Source of the DNA: Blastobasis lacticolella
Taxonomy: Eukaryota; Arthropoda; Insecta; Lepidoptera; Blastobasidae
Length of the DNA stretch: 64,000 nucleotides
Reading direction: 5' to 3'
NCBI GenBank assembly: GCA_905147135.1
Contig: LR990043.1
Location: 3,817,057-3,881,056, forward strand
Shown: positions 45,724 through 57,914 of the stretch, one piece after another
Layout: each line of letters begins with the position of its first letter
How positions within the stretch are numbered: position 1 is the stretch's first letter
Position numbers and translations under genes: made by a program
Notes under the pieces: model-generated
The model's database searches: none
What the model saw: the letters and a program-made list of their open reading frames with translations, nothing else
What the model was told of the DNA's origin: nothing

Positions 45724-46266
45724 TTATGACTGCTTCTTTTTCTCTGGCAGTCTCTTCGGTGCAGTGCTGACAAGCGAATCCAACTTCTCGCCCACAAGGT
45801 ACACTCCAACTTCAGCAGCTGTGCTCGCACTGAAGAATATGATCCTTAAGGTCCAGGACATAACGTCTAGAATCGGGTACACCCACACACCTGTCATAGC
45901 ATACGCTATGAGCACCCATACGGAGTAAACAATCGTGAATATGAGTATTTGGGTGATGCCCACCTTCCTGCTTGGATAAGTCCTGTTCGAGAACAGGAGT
46001 TCTATAATAATGAACGGTGCTATGAGTGTGTGCATCACATGGTTGACCCAACCTGGTATTACTTTGGCCAATGGTTCGGGGAGTATCAGATCCTTGTCTA
46101 ATGCGTAGATTGCCCAGAACATCACAGAGACGTATAGGGCGATGGGGAAGGCCAGACTGAAGAGCAAGTCCTTGACGACCCTTATGAGAGGCCTCTTGGT
46201 GGAGTTGGCGTTCGTGCCGAAGACATCGTTGAGCAAGGCGACGGCGAAGTAAATCGTCTGAAGTAC
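45724..46266 (-). CDS. AIG1/ADTRP-family membrane hydrolase, terminal exon A
   Basis: An open exon of 181 codons including stop, from an acceptor at 46267-46268 (CTAG on the minus strand) to the stop. It begins VLQTIYFAVALLNDVFGTN. Proteins of this family (androgen-induced gene 1 / androgen-dependent TFPI-regulating protein) are multi-pass membrane threonine hydrolases of FAHFA lipids. The family's conserved His region is present (IPGWVNHVMHT). Membrane segments include SLAFPIALYVSVMFWAIYAL, HTLIAPFIIIELLF, ILIFTIVYSVWVLIAY and WVYPILDVMSWTLRIIFF. The N-terminal part with the catalytic Thr should be on an upstream exon; I did not find it in the window. The C-terminus ends PEKKKQS. Confidence 0.85.
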   Translation of the reverse strand, partial: VLQTIYFAVALLNDVFGTNANSTKRPLIRVVKDLLFSLAFPIALYVSVMFWAIYALDKDLILPEPLAKVIPGWVNHVMHTLIAPFIIIELLFSNRTYPSRKVGITQILIFTIVYSVWVLIAYAMTGVWVYPILDVMSWTLRIIFFSASTAAEVGVYLVGEKLDSLVSTAPKRLPEKKKQS

Positions 46267-46319
46267 CTAGAATGGAAAGAAGAAACATTAAAAAATTATC
46301 CACCACTTATCCACCACCA

Positions 46320-46420
46320 CCACCATCTCAGAGCCCCAAGCCAACCTCGTCTGCGAATCCTGAGGTAATACGGCTTTACCCTAACGGGTTAAGTCAGTCG
46401 GATGGGGGTCGATTCGAACG
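46320..46420 (+). repeat. Short match to the 5' end of the RTE-type LINE
   Basis: CCCCAAGCCAACCTCGTCTG, CCTAACGGGTTAAG and GTCGGATGGGGGTCG resemble 61120-61220. Also present in unit B at 54955-55035. Confidence 0.5.
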
Positions 46421-46799
46421 GTTTTCATATTTTATTTTCGGCATGAAATGTTTAATATTGTTTATTTATTTATTGGTACACAAAACAGTCTAGGATTGTT
46501 TATAATTTACATAGAAACAGCATTGGTCTCAATTTAAATCCTAACCCAAAACAAGTGTACACATCATGACTAATATCGAAAATACAGTAAACAAACATTA
46601 TTTAGTATTGATTGAGGAAATAAAGGAAATAAACAAAGGTGATAAACAAACCAAAAACAATGCTCTGGAATAAAAAAAAACAAAAAGATAAACAAAAAAC
46701 AAAACAAAAGGTAAATCAAAGATTAGTTTGAGCATTTGCCATGTCCGAGGATATCTTTAACGGCTTTCTTAAATTTGTTAATAGAGTTGCAAAACATAT

Positions 46800-47215
46800 C
46801 CTGGTCTTTGTTAGTTGCCACCAGTGTATTCACGGCACATTCTAATAACAGGATTGTGTAAGGAAGTATTATTTGTGTACACGTTTAAGCTGAAAGTTTT
46901 AGAGGCACGGGTAACATGTACAGTATTAAAGTCTATTAAACAAATAAGGTCGGGGGAATCAATGAATGAATGTATTATTTTGTAAAGATAAATTAGGTCA
47001 AATTCTTTTCTTCGGATTTCTAGCGGCACCACATTAAATTTTGTGAGTCGGTTGTCATAAGTTGACAAAGATCTATTTAAATGACACCGATAAGACAATA
47101 GCCTGAGACAACGACGCTGAATGCCTTCTATGCTGTTAATATGAACCGCATAGTAAGGGGACCAGATAGGGCAAGCATATTCGAGTATACTTCCTAATAA
47201 ACTAAAATAAAATAA
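46800..47215 (-). pseudogene. Jockey-like LINE C-terminal fragment (unit A)
   Basis: Minus strand: ILEYACPIWSPYYAVHINSI, EGIQRRCLRLLSYRCHLNRS, KFNVVPLEIRRKEFDLIYLYKIIHS. These are typical last residues of jockey-type ORF2. Unit B has the same fragment at about 55430-55805. Confidence 0.75.
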
Positions 47216-47229
47216 TGGCTATGCAATGA

Positions 47230-49755
47230 GCAGTTTTCCAATAGGTATCTAAGGCATTCCTAACCACTCACAAGATGGCGCCCCGACAATTTTGTAATTG
47301 ATAATCGCTTGAAATAGGTTCTTAGCAAACAGGATATAAACACTGGGTACGTTGTATTGGATAATATTGTATTTGTCAATAGTTTTCAACCATTTTAGAG
47401 GTTGTAATAATAATGGAACATAGTGCCAACTTCTATAAATATTTCTTTTTACACTTCGTTCAACCTTTAACAGTTATGTTTATATAAATAAACACTTTAT
47501 TTTCAAGATTAGTATTACTTGGCTGCATGAAATCACTGCCACCATCATACAGCTTTAAAGAAGATTACCAAAATTGTAGGAGCGCCATCTATTGATGCTT
47601 TTTGAAACAAACTATCAATACCTACTGGAAAACTCCTCATTTTAATTACAATGGCAACATCGAAAGAGTACGGTTCAAAAATAATGGGGAAAATCAGCAT
47701 AATGTACCTAAATATAATTTTTTTTCACAACTAACCAAACTACTCGTCATGATATTGGTCTCTTAAATACGAGTGCTACTACAGTTAAATGCATTCCAAG
47801 TTAGGATTTTTTTTGCGATCCGACACCTTGACCCTCTTATCACTGCGGTCAATATGCGAATTGTATATATTCACTTATAATATTTGCATTTACATTCTTG
47901 TTTTTAGTTTACTCTCACATTCATTTTTTCCAAATTCTTGTCAAGATGCATGATTTGTCACGAATATGTCAAGAGAGTAATTATATCACTTGTAACGTAA
48001 GCTTTGTTTTACCTATTGGAGAAAATTTATAATTTACTTCTGACTGTTTTTTTATTACTACTCATATCTAAACTATAAACTTACTAAATGAATAAAATAA
48101 AATAAATTATCTACATAAAAAAGCGCGATGAAAATTTCAAGCATTTTTAGTAAAGCACTAAGCAAGCCTTGGCCAGCAATGACTGCACTGCTGGCTGACT
48201 GTTTTGCTAATCATCGTTCTCAGCCGGCCTTCAAGCTTGGTCAGCGGTTTATTTCACCTTGTCCATGCTGTGCGCTGCAATGCTGACCACGCTGTGATAG
48301 CCTGAAGATGCGCTATACTGCGCGCTCGGCCATCAGGAACGAAGTCATTACAGACCGCGGCCGCAATAGTCGAGTAAACTGAATGTTTAGTTGGCAGTCT
48401 TATCGTCTTCAAGGTCAAAAAGTGTTCTTCGCATGTAGGCAAACCAAACGTCGGAAAATAGTAACACCACCAATTTTATAGGTACTCATGTCAACTTGCT
48501 AAACAATCAGTTTCCTCGACTGTATCATTAGTTAGCTAGCTAATACTTACTAAACACCACCAAGTCAATAGTAATGGTCGGTTTTTGAACCAAACGTTTT
48601 GTTGCAGGACTATATCGGGACACGGGATCTCGATATACAACTGATCGTACCATAACGTGTAGGAATTTACAAGTATTGGAATTATATGAAACATTGGCCT
48701 CGACATTTTTATAAATTAACACATTAAAAATAACTTTGATATTTTTTAAACTATTAGCTGGAAAGCGATTTAGGAATGTTTTTGTTATAATAGTGGTCGT
48801 ATTATCTTTTATTCACAATAACTTTGGAGCTATACCATCTGTACTATACATGTATGGTACAGATGTCTGTTTCGTAATACGAACGGACTGAGACTACCAC
48901 AACTGAGGGAGTGTCTATTTAAATTTTATTAAACAGATTTGTTTTCATTTAAATTTTATTAAACAGATTTGTTTTCATTTGTTATCTCATTGGTTATCAG
49001 AGTTCCGGAGTCACTTAGATACTTTTTTTATTTTTTTGTGATTTACTTACTTTTATCTGGACCTAGGTAGTGTTTTCACCAAGTCTCGTATCTATCTCCA
49101 TGCCTTTCAACTTTCTAAGTCATCTGGAAGTGGTCTATCTTTTTGATTATCCATAAGTCAGTCAGTCAGTGAGTGGGTGTGGGACGAAATACTGAAACTT
49201 CGATAAACGATATTTTATAAACCGTTAAAGGTATAAACTTGTAATTTGGAATGTACGCTGTCTACATTACGTAGACAATGCAATATAAAATTCAGGCAGG
49301 CAGACTGAGCTCTATAGAGCTCAAAAATGCGTTAAGTTGCTTCAGGAAAGATGTGCTTGTCTGCTAGACGTGGCGGGGGCACTACTGTGCCCTCTGATCT
49401 GAGTACAAAGTACCGTAGGTATAACGATGTTATTCCAATTTTTATTTTATTTTGTTTTTTTCAGATATTTTGTTGTCAAAAGCCAGATAATAATACTCTG
49501 TGAATAAACTTTGGTTTGATTAAAAGTAGCATAGTCATTATTAGTTATGGCCACGGATTGCTTTATTGGAAAGCGTATCCCCTGCGGTGGTAGGTACGGT
49601 GTAATTACCGCACATCGTTCCGTGTCAGCATTTATGAAACATACACATTTTGCCAATAGGTACGCTAGCCAGTTCACTACATATCTAACATCAGATAGTA
49701 TACTCACTTGTATCAAGGACTCAAATAAAATGGATTTACATAACATAATAAATAA
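47230..49755. other. Unit A sequence without a recognised gene
   Basis: Non-coding by my reading; counterpart at 55815-57905. Within it, 48880-48985 has a short tandem duplication (AAATTTTATTAAACAGATTT twice) that unit B lacks. Frames shared by both units have no family signature. Confidence 0.45.
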
Positions 49756-49759
49756 TAAT

Positions 49760-49850
49760 AATCTTCTTGGCGTTAATGTCCCGGATGTGCTCTCGCGCAC
49801 GAGGGCCCAGGGTCCGCCTTGACCATGATCCAGGATTTGGCAGATCAGGA
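49760..49850 (-). mobile_element. SINE tail at the end of unit A
   Basis: CTTGGCGTTAATGTCCCGGA, CTCTCGCGCACGAGGGCCCA and TTGACCATGATCCAGGATTT are the reverse complement of the SINE tail. Cut off after GATCAGG; unit B carries the rest of the SINE. Confidence 0.8.
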
Positions 49851-50509
49851 TTTACATTACATACTTACAAGTTTTTATTATTTTTAAATACAAGGATTAA
49901 TTGCTGTTTTATATTTATCTTTTTATAGAGACGTTGCGGTCACTTTTCAGTTATCATGGTCAATGGTATTTTAGAACAATTTTTAGTTAGTTTTAAGAGA
50001 TTTTCAAAATTATAAGAAATATGGAAATGGTTTGAATGGATTTTGATGTAGTTACAACTTAAAATCTAGGTCATGTTTTATCTATTCGGTTGGGTACTAA
50101 CTTTTATACAAAGCGCACGAGGGCCCGGGGTCCGCCTTATTAGCTCAGGAAAAAGAAAAACTGCTATAAAAACGATTTCCACGCGGACAAAGTCTTGGGC
50201 AAAAGCCAATAAGAAACTGCCGGTATCAATTTTGATGTCCTCTTGTACTTGAATATACGTGAGGCACACCAACCGTAATGTTGTCGGTTCATAGACCAGT
50301 TGAGCCCAGTAAACTCGTTCGCAGCGGCCGCCTCAACATTTGGATAGTAATTGGCGCTACGCGAGTGCGCGCGGACTCGTTTGGCCGGTCCATACAAACA
50401 CAATCGGACTCAGCTGCCCGGGCTTCCGCACACGCCTATGGTATATTTTGGTGGCCATAATGATACATCTGTGCACACGACTCATCTCATCGTGCGTTTG
50501 TTAGCACCG

Positions 50510-51568
50510 CGCCCGACTCTTTGATATTGGCGTTCGCAGCGAAAGTAAATTGACAGTGGGTTGGTCAGATGTGGAGATCACTTTTGGACAGATGGCACAC
50601 GAATGCCGTAGAATGATTTCCCTGGACAATACAACATGGGAGTTCTTCAAGATAGTGGCGATGAATGTTTTTACAGGGTCTGCAATACGCGGGTACTGTA
50701 GGTATTCCCTATAGGTAGGTACGTATGTTTAAATCCGGGGCTGATCGCTAGTAGATAGGTACATTCTATAAGGAACACGTTACAAAAACGTTTGGGTTTA
50801 AATAATTTTGAAGAAATAATGTCAAGTAGGTAATACCTTTGAAAAAAAAATCCTAAATAAAATAAAACACGTTTATACTTGGACACTTTTACACTTTTTT
50901 TGGAACTATAATAAAAACGCGTTTCAATTTATCGTACGCTAGCCGTTCTTGCAGCGGCTTTCACCCGCGCGCAGTTCGGATTTCTGTAAACGATCGAATT
51001 TCCAGCCTGAATTTACTCAGTGATAATGTAGTATTTTATTATTAAAAGAATTATTTTAATTCGGTCCAGTTGATTCTAAACATACAAATATTTTCTCTTT
51101 ATTATTTTAATAAGATGGGGATTCACATTGCAATAGCAGAAACAACCAGTCGTAAAAATAGCTATCTAAGTAGGTAGGTATGTACCTATGAAAGAAATTG
51201 GACTATCCAATATCTTTGGTACCGACAAAAGGGGCTCCCCGACCACAGATAATCTCCGTAAATCGACTAAAAATAGAAACTGAAAACAATTATTGCACAG
51301 AAAAACAACACCGCAAAATAAAATTATGTAGAAAGTAAGAAAAAAAAAACAAAACCCCAGAACAACAACAAAAAGACCCGTAAAAAATTGCAAAAATATT
51401 TTATTTTTTTATGTTTTAGTTACACAATCATGTTGCATATGTATGGGTGTATTGTGGTGCCAGTACATCGAGTACAGCTACTACTAATAAATTCTCCCGC
51501 CGCGTCTACTGTTTGAATCGGTGGATAAAAAATCTCCTAAAAAAACCTACTCCGAATTTAGTGAACCG
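50510..51568. other. 1,059 bp present only in unit B
   Basis: Flanked by ACCG on both sides (50506-50509 and 51565-51568); unit A has a single ACCG at the matching place. It holds no gene that I recognise; the minus frame at 51393-51166 is low-complexity Phe/Leu. Confidence 0.75.
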
Positions 51569-52062
51569 ATTTCGAAAATTCTATAATCAAAATTATAATA
51601 AGTATTTATAATACGTACACACGGAAAATATAGGTGCAGTCACGGGATACTAAATTGTTCAACTATTCTAGATTGTTGGGTGTCTTAGGGTAGATACAAC
51701 CGCGAGGGATAACTAGTATTACAAGGAAAAGTGAGTGAACTCTGAACGATGATAAAAATGGGGCAATAAAATATATTCTTGGATAATTCTTGTACTTATC
51801 GGTTTTAGATAAGATCAAATAAATCTGTATTTCCTTGTAGATAATTATATAATATATAGTACTAAATCGCCGATAATAAGATTATCACCAGATTAAGAGG
51901 ACTACCTAAGCAATGTTTAATAGAGGAAAATTAAATCGCGCGCTTCGCGTGAGTACCACCAGAATATTTATGAAAATATATCAATTTAACCCATGATTAC
52001 TTAAGCAGTACAACCTGTAAGGTCTAACAAACAACATAAGAGCTTAATTTATTATATTTAAT

Positions 52063-52570
52063 TTAATTATAACAAGAACTCTGTACAACAATTTCTACCT
52101 GTCTCTTTGGTGCACTACTGACAAGAGAATCCAACTTCTCGTCCACGAGGTACACTCTGACTCCTGAAGCTGTGCTCGTACTGAGGAATATGATCCTCAC
52201 AGGCCAGGACATAACGTAAAGAACCGGGTACAGCCACTCAGCCAGACGCCAAAAAAGCCAGACGGTGTAAATAGTGGTGTATATAGAAGTAATAAAGGGT
52301 ATAGTAAATAAAAGAGCTTGGGCGATGTCCACCTAGTGGGTAAGTCCTATTTAAGGACAGGAGTTCTATGATAATGAACAATGCCTATGAGTGTGTGTAT
52401 CATATCGCCAGAGTGACGTAAAGGGCGACAGGGAAAGCCAGACTGAAGAGCAAGTCATTGACGACCCTTATGAGAAGCCTCTTGTTGGTGTCAGTATTCG
52501 TGCCAAATACATCGTCGAGCAAGACGACCAAATCAAAGGTTAAGTAAAGCGTTTGGAGAACCTTGAATAA
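52063..52570 (-). pseudogene. AIG1/ADTRP-family pseudogene B
   Basis: Same internally deleted remnant as at 43288-43960, without the LINE insertion. It has 27 in-frame bases that A lacks (ALLFTIPFITSIYTTIYTVW versus ALLFTTIYTVW). The shared deletion shows the gene died before the 8-kb duplication. Confidence 0.85.
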
Positions 52571-52669
52571 AGAGAATGTAGTGTTAAAGTGATAGGGTTA
52601 ACTTTGTTTTACATTATAATAGAGAGAATCCGGTTTATCCGAACGATATCAGCCTTGTTAGCAGGAATT

Positions 52670-53312
52670 GTCCTGTACGTAATGAGTAATGACGGACCGG
52701 CACCAGTACAATCAAGGGTGTTACACGTCTTCACCGAGTGCGTAACAAGTACGAGTGGCCTTGGCGTGAAAGACAACGCAGTCGAGGATTCTGGTATGCT
52801 CACATTTTGCGCAAGCCCCAGGTAGAGGTACGTGGGAAATAAGGGCCTAAACTTAGATAATAATATAAAGAGTAGATCGCACAAGACCAATGTTTTCAGC
52901 GAAAGGAATAATGATGTCAGACGACACTGAGAACTCCCGACTTCAACCGGTTCATCAGAACCGTAATGACGGACCGGCACCCTACAATCGAAGGCGTTAC
53001 GCGACTAAAGTACGTTACGAGTACAGGCATCGTGGATAAGATCGAGGGCTGCGCTGGCTTGGTCACGTGTTGCATAAGCCCCAGGGATTCGAGGAAAATA
53101 GGTGCCTTAACTTGCCGGTTTTAGGAAAGACCTGCAGGAGACCCAAGAAGCGACTGTCAGCGATTGTCATCGACGAGTTGGATGTGAGGGTTTTCGACAT
53201 GAGTTTGCCGAGTCACGGGCAAAACGGAGTAGGAAAGCGGACTCAGGCAGAAGTCGGGATAGACCACATGGATGATCTTGATGATGATGAACTTAGATTT
53301 ACTCTATCCTAA
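52670..53312 (+). mobile_element. Two diverged tandem LINE C-terminal fragments (unit B)
   Basis: Counterpart of 44065-44700, with NLPVLGKTCRRPKKR and the same DDLDDDELRFTLS end. Confidence 0.6.
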
Positions 53313-54347
53313 TGGAAAGAAGTATGTAACTATATATAGGTAGATAGTATAAAACCAATTCGCTTCCCGCCTTCCCTGTATATCTAGTACGCTTAGAACT
53401 TTTAAACAACGTAACAGATTTTAATGCGGTTTTGAACAATAGATAGAGTGGTTCAAGAGGAAGGTTTATAAGCAAGAGTAAAGGGTATGTAGGGGTAAAG
53501 TAGGTGTACGCGAACGAAGTTGCGCCGGGTCCACTGGTATAAATATAATCTGTTTTCACATTGACTTATTATCAGTGGAGTTCCGGTGTCATGCACTTTA
53601 GATACTTTTGTTCGAGTATTTAATGTGACCAATTTGCTCTTATCAGGACATAGAGTGTTAAACGTATTTGAGGATAATCAAATCTGGGTACAAAGTACCC
53701 AGTTGTACAGATGTTATTGAAACTATAGTTTTTTCTTGCTTTTTTCCTGCATTTCGTTATCAAAAGCGAGATAATATTACCTTGCGAACTTAAACTTTGA
53801 TATGATTACAAGTGCACAATCATTGTTAGCGCTACGAATTGTTCTACTAGTTGAGTTTAGTTTAGTATTAGCACTCTGTCACTCCTGAGGCACACACTAA
53901 TATTAGTGTAGGTATCTCTTTTTTCTTAGTATTGAGAGGAAGAAACATAGGCATGTTGCAGGCACACTTGTGCTAGCCGTGCTGGATGGGGATAAGGTAG
54001 CCAAATCACAAACACAGGGGATCAATCTGCACAGAGACAACGCACCTGCGTATCTGCATTTTCTGATATAGTTGATGTAAGCATGAAACCTAATTACCTA
54101 AGTCCACAAACAGTGGAAGTTATGGGCGCCAGTTACTGCTTTCTATCTTCCTTCAGATGGGCTATCTGCTTTGTCATTGGAAAGTGTATATGTATAAATT
54201 CCGGTACAGGTACAGGCTAATATGTGTTTAACCTGTTTATATTCTCTCTTTTTGGTCTTCGTCGCAGTCGGGGTGAAAAACAAACGTTAGCAACATTAAA
54301 TACTTAATATTTCTTTTAACCTTAAGAACCTTATACAAATTAGTCCA

Positions 54348-54893
54348 TCACTGCTTCTTTTTCTCTGGCAGCCTCTTCGGTGCAGTGCTGACAAGCGAAT
54401 CCAACTTCTCGCCCACAAGGTACACTCCAACTTCAGCAGCTGTGCTCGCACTGAAGAATATGATCCTTAAGGTCCAGGACATAACGTCTAGAATCGGGTA
54501 CACCCACACACCCGTCATAGTATACGCTATGAGCACCCATACGGAGTAAACAATCGTGAATATGAGTGTTTGGGTGATGCCCACCTTCCTGCTTGGATAA
54601 GTCCTGTTTGAGAACAGGAGTTCTATAATAATGAACGGTGCTATGAGTGTGTGCATCACATGGTTGACCCAACCTGGTATTACTTTGGCCAATGGTTCGG
54701 GGAGTATCAGATCCTTGTCTAATGCGTAGATTGCCCAGAACATCACAGAGACGTATAGGGCGATGGGGAAGGCCAGACTGAAGAGCAAGTCCTTGACGAC
54801 CCTTATGAGAGGCCTCTTGGTGGTGTTGGCGTTCGTGCCGAAGACATCGTTGAGCAAGGCGACCGCGAAGTAAATCGTCTGAAGTACCTGGAA
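54348..54893 (-). CDS. AIG1/ADTRP-family membrane hydrolase, terminal exon B
   Basis: Near-identical to exon A, with the acceptor CCAG just upstream of VLQTIYF. The open frame continues through the acceptor to 54908, but that extension is intronic. I see three residue differences from A in the body (NSTKR to NTTKR, TQIL to TQTL, YAMTG to YTMTG) and a TGA one residue earlier at the end (KKKQ). Membrane segments and the GWVNHVMHT motif are unchanged. The polyadenylation signal found after A is mutated here. The N-terminal exon is not seen; it may lie beyond 64 kb, or the copy may be headless. Confidence 0.83.
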   Translation of the reverse strand, partial: FQVLQTIYFAVALLNDVFGTNANTTKRPLIRVVKDLLFSLAFPIALYVSVMFWAIYALDKDLILPEPLAKVIPGWVNHVMHTLIAPFIIIELLFSNRTYPSRKVGITQTLIFTIVYSVWVLIAYTMTGVWVYPILDVMSWTLRIIFFSASTAAEVGVYLVGEKLDSLVSTAPKRLPEKKKQ

Positions 54894-55429
54894 TGGAAAG
54901 AAGAACAATAAAAAAAAATATCCTCCACTTAACCACCACCACCACCATCTCAGAGCCCCAAGCCAACCTCGTCTGCGATTCCTGAGATGATCAGGCTTTA
55001 CCCTAACGGGTTAAGTTGGTCGGATGGGGGTCGATTCGAACGGTTTTCATATTTTAGTTTCAGCATTAAATGTTCAATATTTTTTATTTATTTATTGGTA
55101 CACAAAACAGTCTAGGATTGTTTTTATTTTACATAGAAACAGCATTGGTCTTAATTTAAATCTTAACCAAAAACAAGTGTACACATCATGACTAATATAG
55201 AAAATACAGTAAACAAACATTATTTAGTCAGTAATAACAGATTGAGGAAATAAAGGAAATAAACAAAGGTAATAAACAAACCAAAAACAATGCTCTGGAA
55301 AAAAAAACAAAGATCAACAAAAAACAAAACAACAGGTAAATCAAAGATTAGTTTGAGCATTTGCCATGTCCGAGGATATCCTTAACGGATTTCTTAAATT
55401 TGTTAATAGAGTTGCAAAACATATCCAGG

Positions 55430-55805
55430 TCTTTGTTAGTTGCCACCAGGTCATTGTATTCACGGCACATTCTAATAACAGGATTATGTAAGGAAGTATT
55501 ATTTGTGTACACGTTTAAGCTGAAAGTTTTAGAGGCACGGGTAACATGTACGGTATTAAATCAATGTATGAATGTATTATTTTGTAAAGATAAATTAGGT
55601 CAAATTCTTTTCTTCGGATTTCTAGCGGCACTACATTAAATTTTGAGAGTCGGTTGTCATAAATTGACAAAGATCTATTGAAATGACACCGATAAGACAA
55701 TAGCCTGAGACAACGACGCTGAATGCCTTCTATGCTGTTAATATGAACCGCATAGTAAGGGGACCAGATAGATGCATATTCGAGTATACTTCCCAATAAA
55801 CTAAA
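55430..55805 (-). pseudogene. Jockey-like LINE C-terminal fragment (unit B)
   Basis: Counterpart of 46800-47215 (SILEYASIWSPYYAVHINSI). It lacks about 45 bp near 55560 and ends earlier. Confidence 0.75.
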
Positions 55806-55814
55806 ATAAAATAA

Positions 55815-57905
55815 TGGCTATGCAATTTTAATAACAATGGCAACATCGAAAGAGTACGGTTCAAAAATAATGGGGAAAATCAGCTTAATGTACCTAAATA
55901 TCATTTTTTTTCACAACTAACCAAACTACTCGTCATGATATTGATCTCTTAAATACGAGTGCTACTACAGTTAAATGCATTCCAAGTTAGGATTTTTTTT
56001 CGATCCGACACCTTGACCCTCTTATCACTGCGGTTAATATGCGGATTGTATATATTCACTTATAATATTTGCATTTATATTCTTGTTTTTAGGTTTACTC
56101 TCACATTCCTTTTTTCCAAATTCTTGTCAAGATGCATAATTTGTCACGAATATGTCAAGAGAGTAATTATATCACTTGTAACGTTAGCTTTGTTTTACCT
56201 ATTGGAGAAAATTTCTGTCTGTTTTGTTATTACTACTCATATGTAAACTGTACGTTTTTCAAATAAATAAAATAAAGAAGATTATCTACATAAACAAGCG
56301 CGATGTAAATTACAAGTATTTTTGTGTAAAGCACTAAACAAGCTTTGGTTCGCAATGATTGCATTGCTGGCTGACTGCTTCGCTTAGCTACGTTCTCAGC
56401 CGGCCTTCAAGATTGGTCAGGGTTACAACCCTTGCTGTCCTTGTTTATTCTAACTTGTCTATGCTATGCACTGCAATGCTGCGATGGCCTGGAGATGAAC
56501 TACGCTACGCGCTCGGCTCCAGAAACGCAGTCGTTATAGACCGCAGTCGCAATAGTTATACAGTCGAGGAAACTGAATGTTTAGTTGGCAGTTTAATCGT
56601 CTTCAAGATTAAAAAGTGTTTTTCGCGACCAAACGTCGGTAAATAGCAACACGGCCAATTTCAGACTCATGTCAACTTGCTAAACAACTAGTTTCCTTGA
56701 CTGTATTATTAGTCAACTAGTTAATACTTACTAAACACCACCAAGTCAATAGTAATGGTCGGTTTTTGAACCAAACGTTTTGTTGCATGACTATATCGGG
56801 ACACGGGATCTCGATATACAACTGATCGTACCATAACGTGTAGGAATTTACAAGTATTGGAATTATATGAAACATTGGCCTCGACATTTTTATAGATTAA
56901 CACATTAAAAATAACTTTGATATTTTTTAAACTATTAGCTGGAAAGCGATTTAGGAATGTTTTTGTTATAATAGTGGTCGTATTATCTTATATTCACAAT
57001 AACTTTGGAGCTATACCATGTGTACTATACATGTATGGTACAGATGTCTGTTTCGTAATACGAACGGACTGAGACTACCACAACTGAGGGAGTGCCTATT
57101 AAATTTTTTTTAAACACGTTTTTTTCATTTGTTATCTCAATTGGTTATCAGAGTTCCGGAGTCACTTAGATATTTTTTTAATTTTTTTGTGATTTACTTA
57201 CTTTTATCTGGACCTAGGTAGTGTTTTCACCAAGTCTCGTATCTATCTCCATGCCTTTCAACTTTCTAAGTCATCTGGAAGTGGTCTATCTTTTTGATTA
57301 TCCATAAGTCAGTCAGTCAGTGAGTGGGTGTGGGATGAAATACTGAAACTTCGATAAACGATATTTTAGAAACCGTTAAAGGTAGGGACTTGTAATTTGG
57401 AATGTACGCTGTCTATATTACGTAGACAATGCAATATAAAATTCAGGCAGGCAGACTGAGCTCTTTAGAGCTCAAAAATGCGTTAAGTTGCTTCAGTAAA
57501 GATGTGCTTGTCTGCTAGACTTGGCGGGGGCAGTACCGTGCCCTCTGATCTGAGTACAAAGTACCGTAGGTATAACGATTTTATTCCAATTTTTATTTCA
57601 TTTTGTTTTTTTCGATATTTTATTGTCAAAAGCCAGATAATAATACTCTGTAAATAAACTTTGGTTTGATTAAAAGTAGCATAGTCGTTATTAGTTATGG
57701 CCACGGATTGCTTTATTTGAAAGCGTATCCCCTGCGGTGGTAGGTACGGTCTCATTACCGCACATCGTTCCGTGTCAGCATTTATGAAACATACACATTT
57801 TGCCAATAGGTACGCTAGCCAGTTCACTACATATCTAACAGCAGATAGTGTACTCACTTTTATCAAGGACTCAAATAAAATGGATTTACATAACATAATA
57901 AATAA
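55815..57905. other. Unit B sequence without a recognised gene
   Basis: Matches 47640-49755 with scattered substitutions and small indels. About 400 bp present in A (47240-47640) are missing here. Confidence 0.45.
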
Positions 57906-57914
57906 TAATAATCA

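Larger units (their letters stand above)
42281..49850. repeat. Tandem segmental duplication, unit A
   Basis: From TCAAAATTATAAGAAATATG to a SINE tail, about 7.5 kb of nearly identical sequence recurs at 50005-57976 in the same orientation. The offset changes along the unit (7.7 to 8.8 to 8.2 kb) because of indels. It contains an AIG1-family terminal exon, an AIG1 pseudogene and several LINE remnants. Confidence 0.92.

Noticed and set aside
45812..46306. 164-codon minus frame overlapping the AIG1-like exon
   Set aside because: Out-of-frame shadow; the hydrophobic in-frame reading has clear family motifs.
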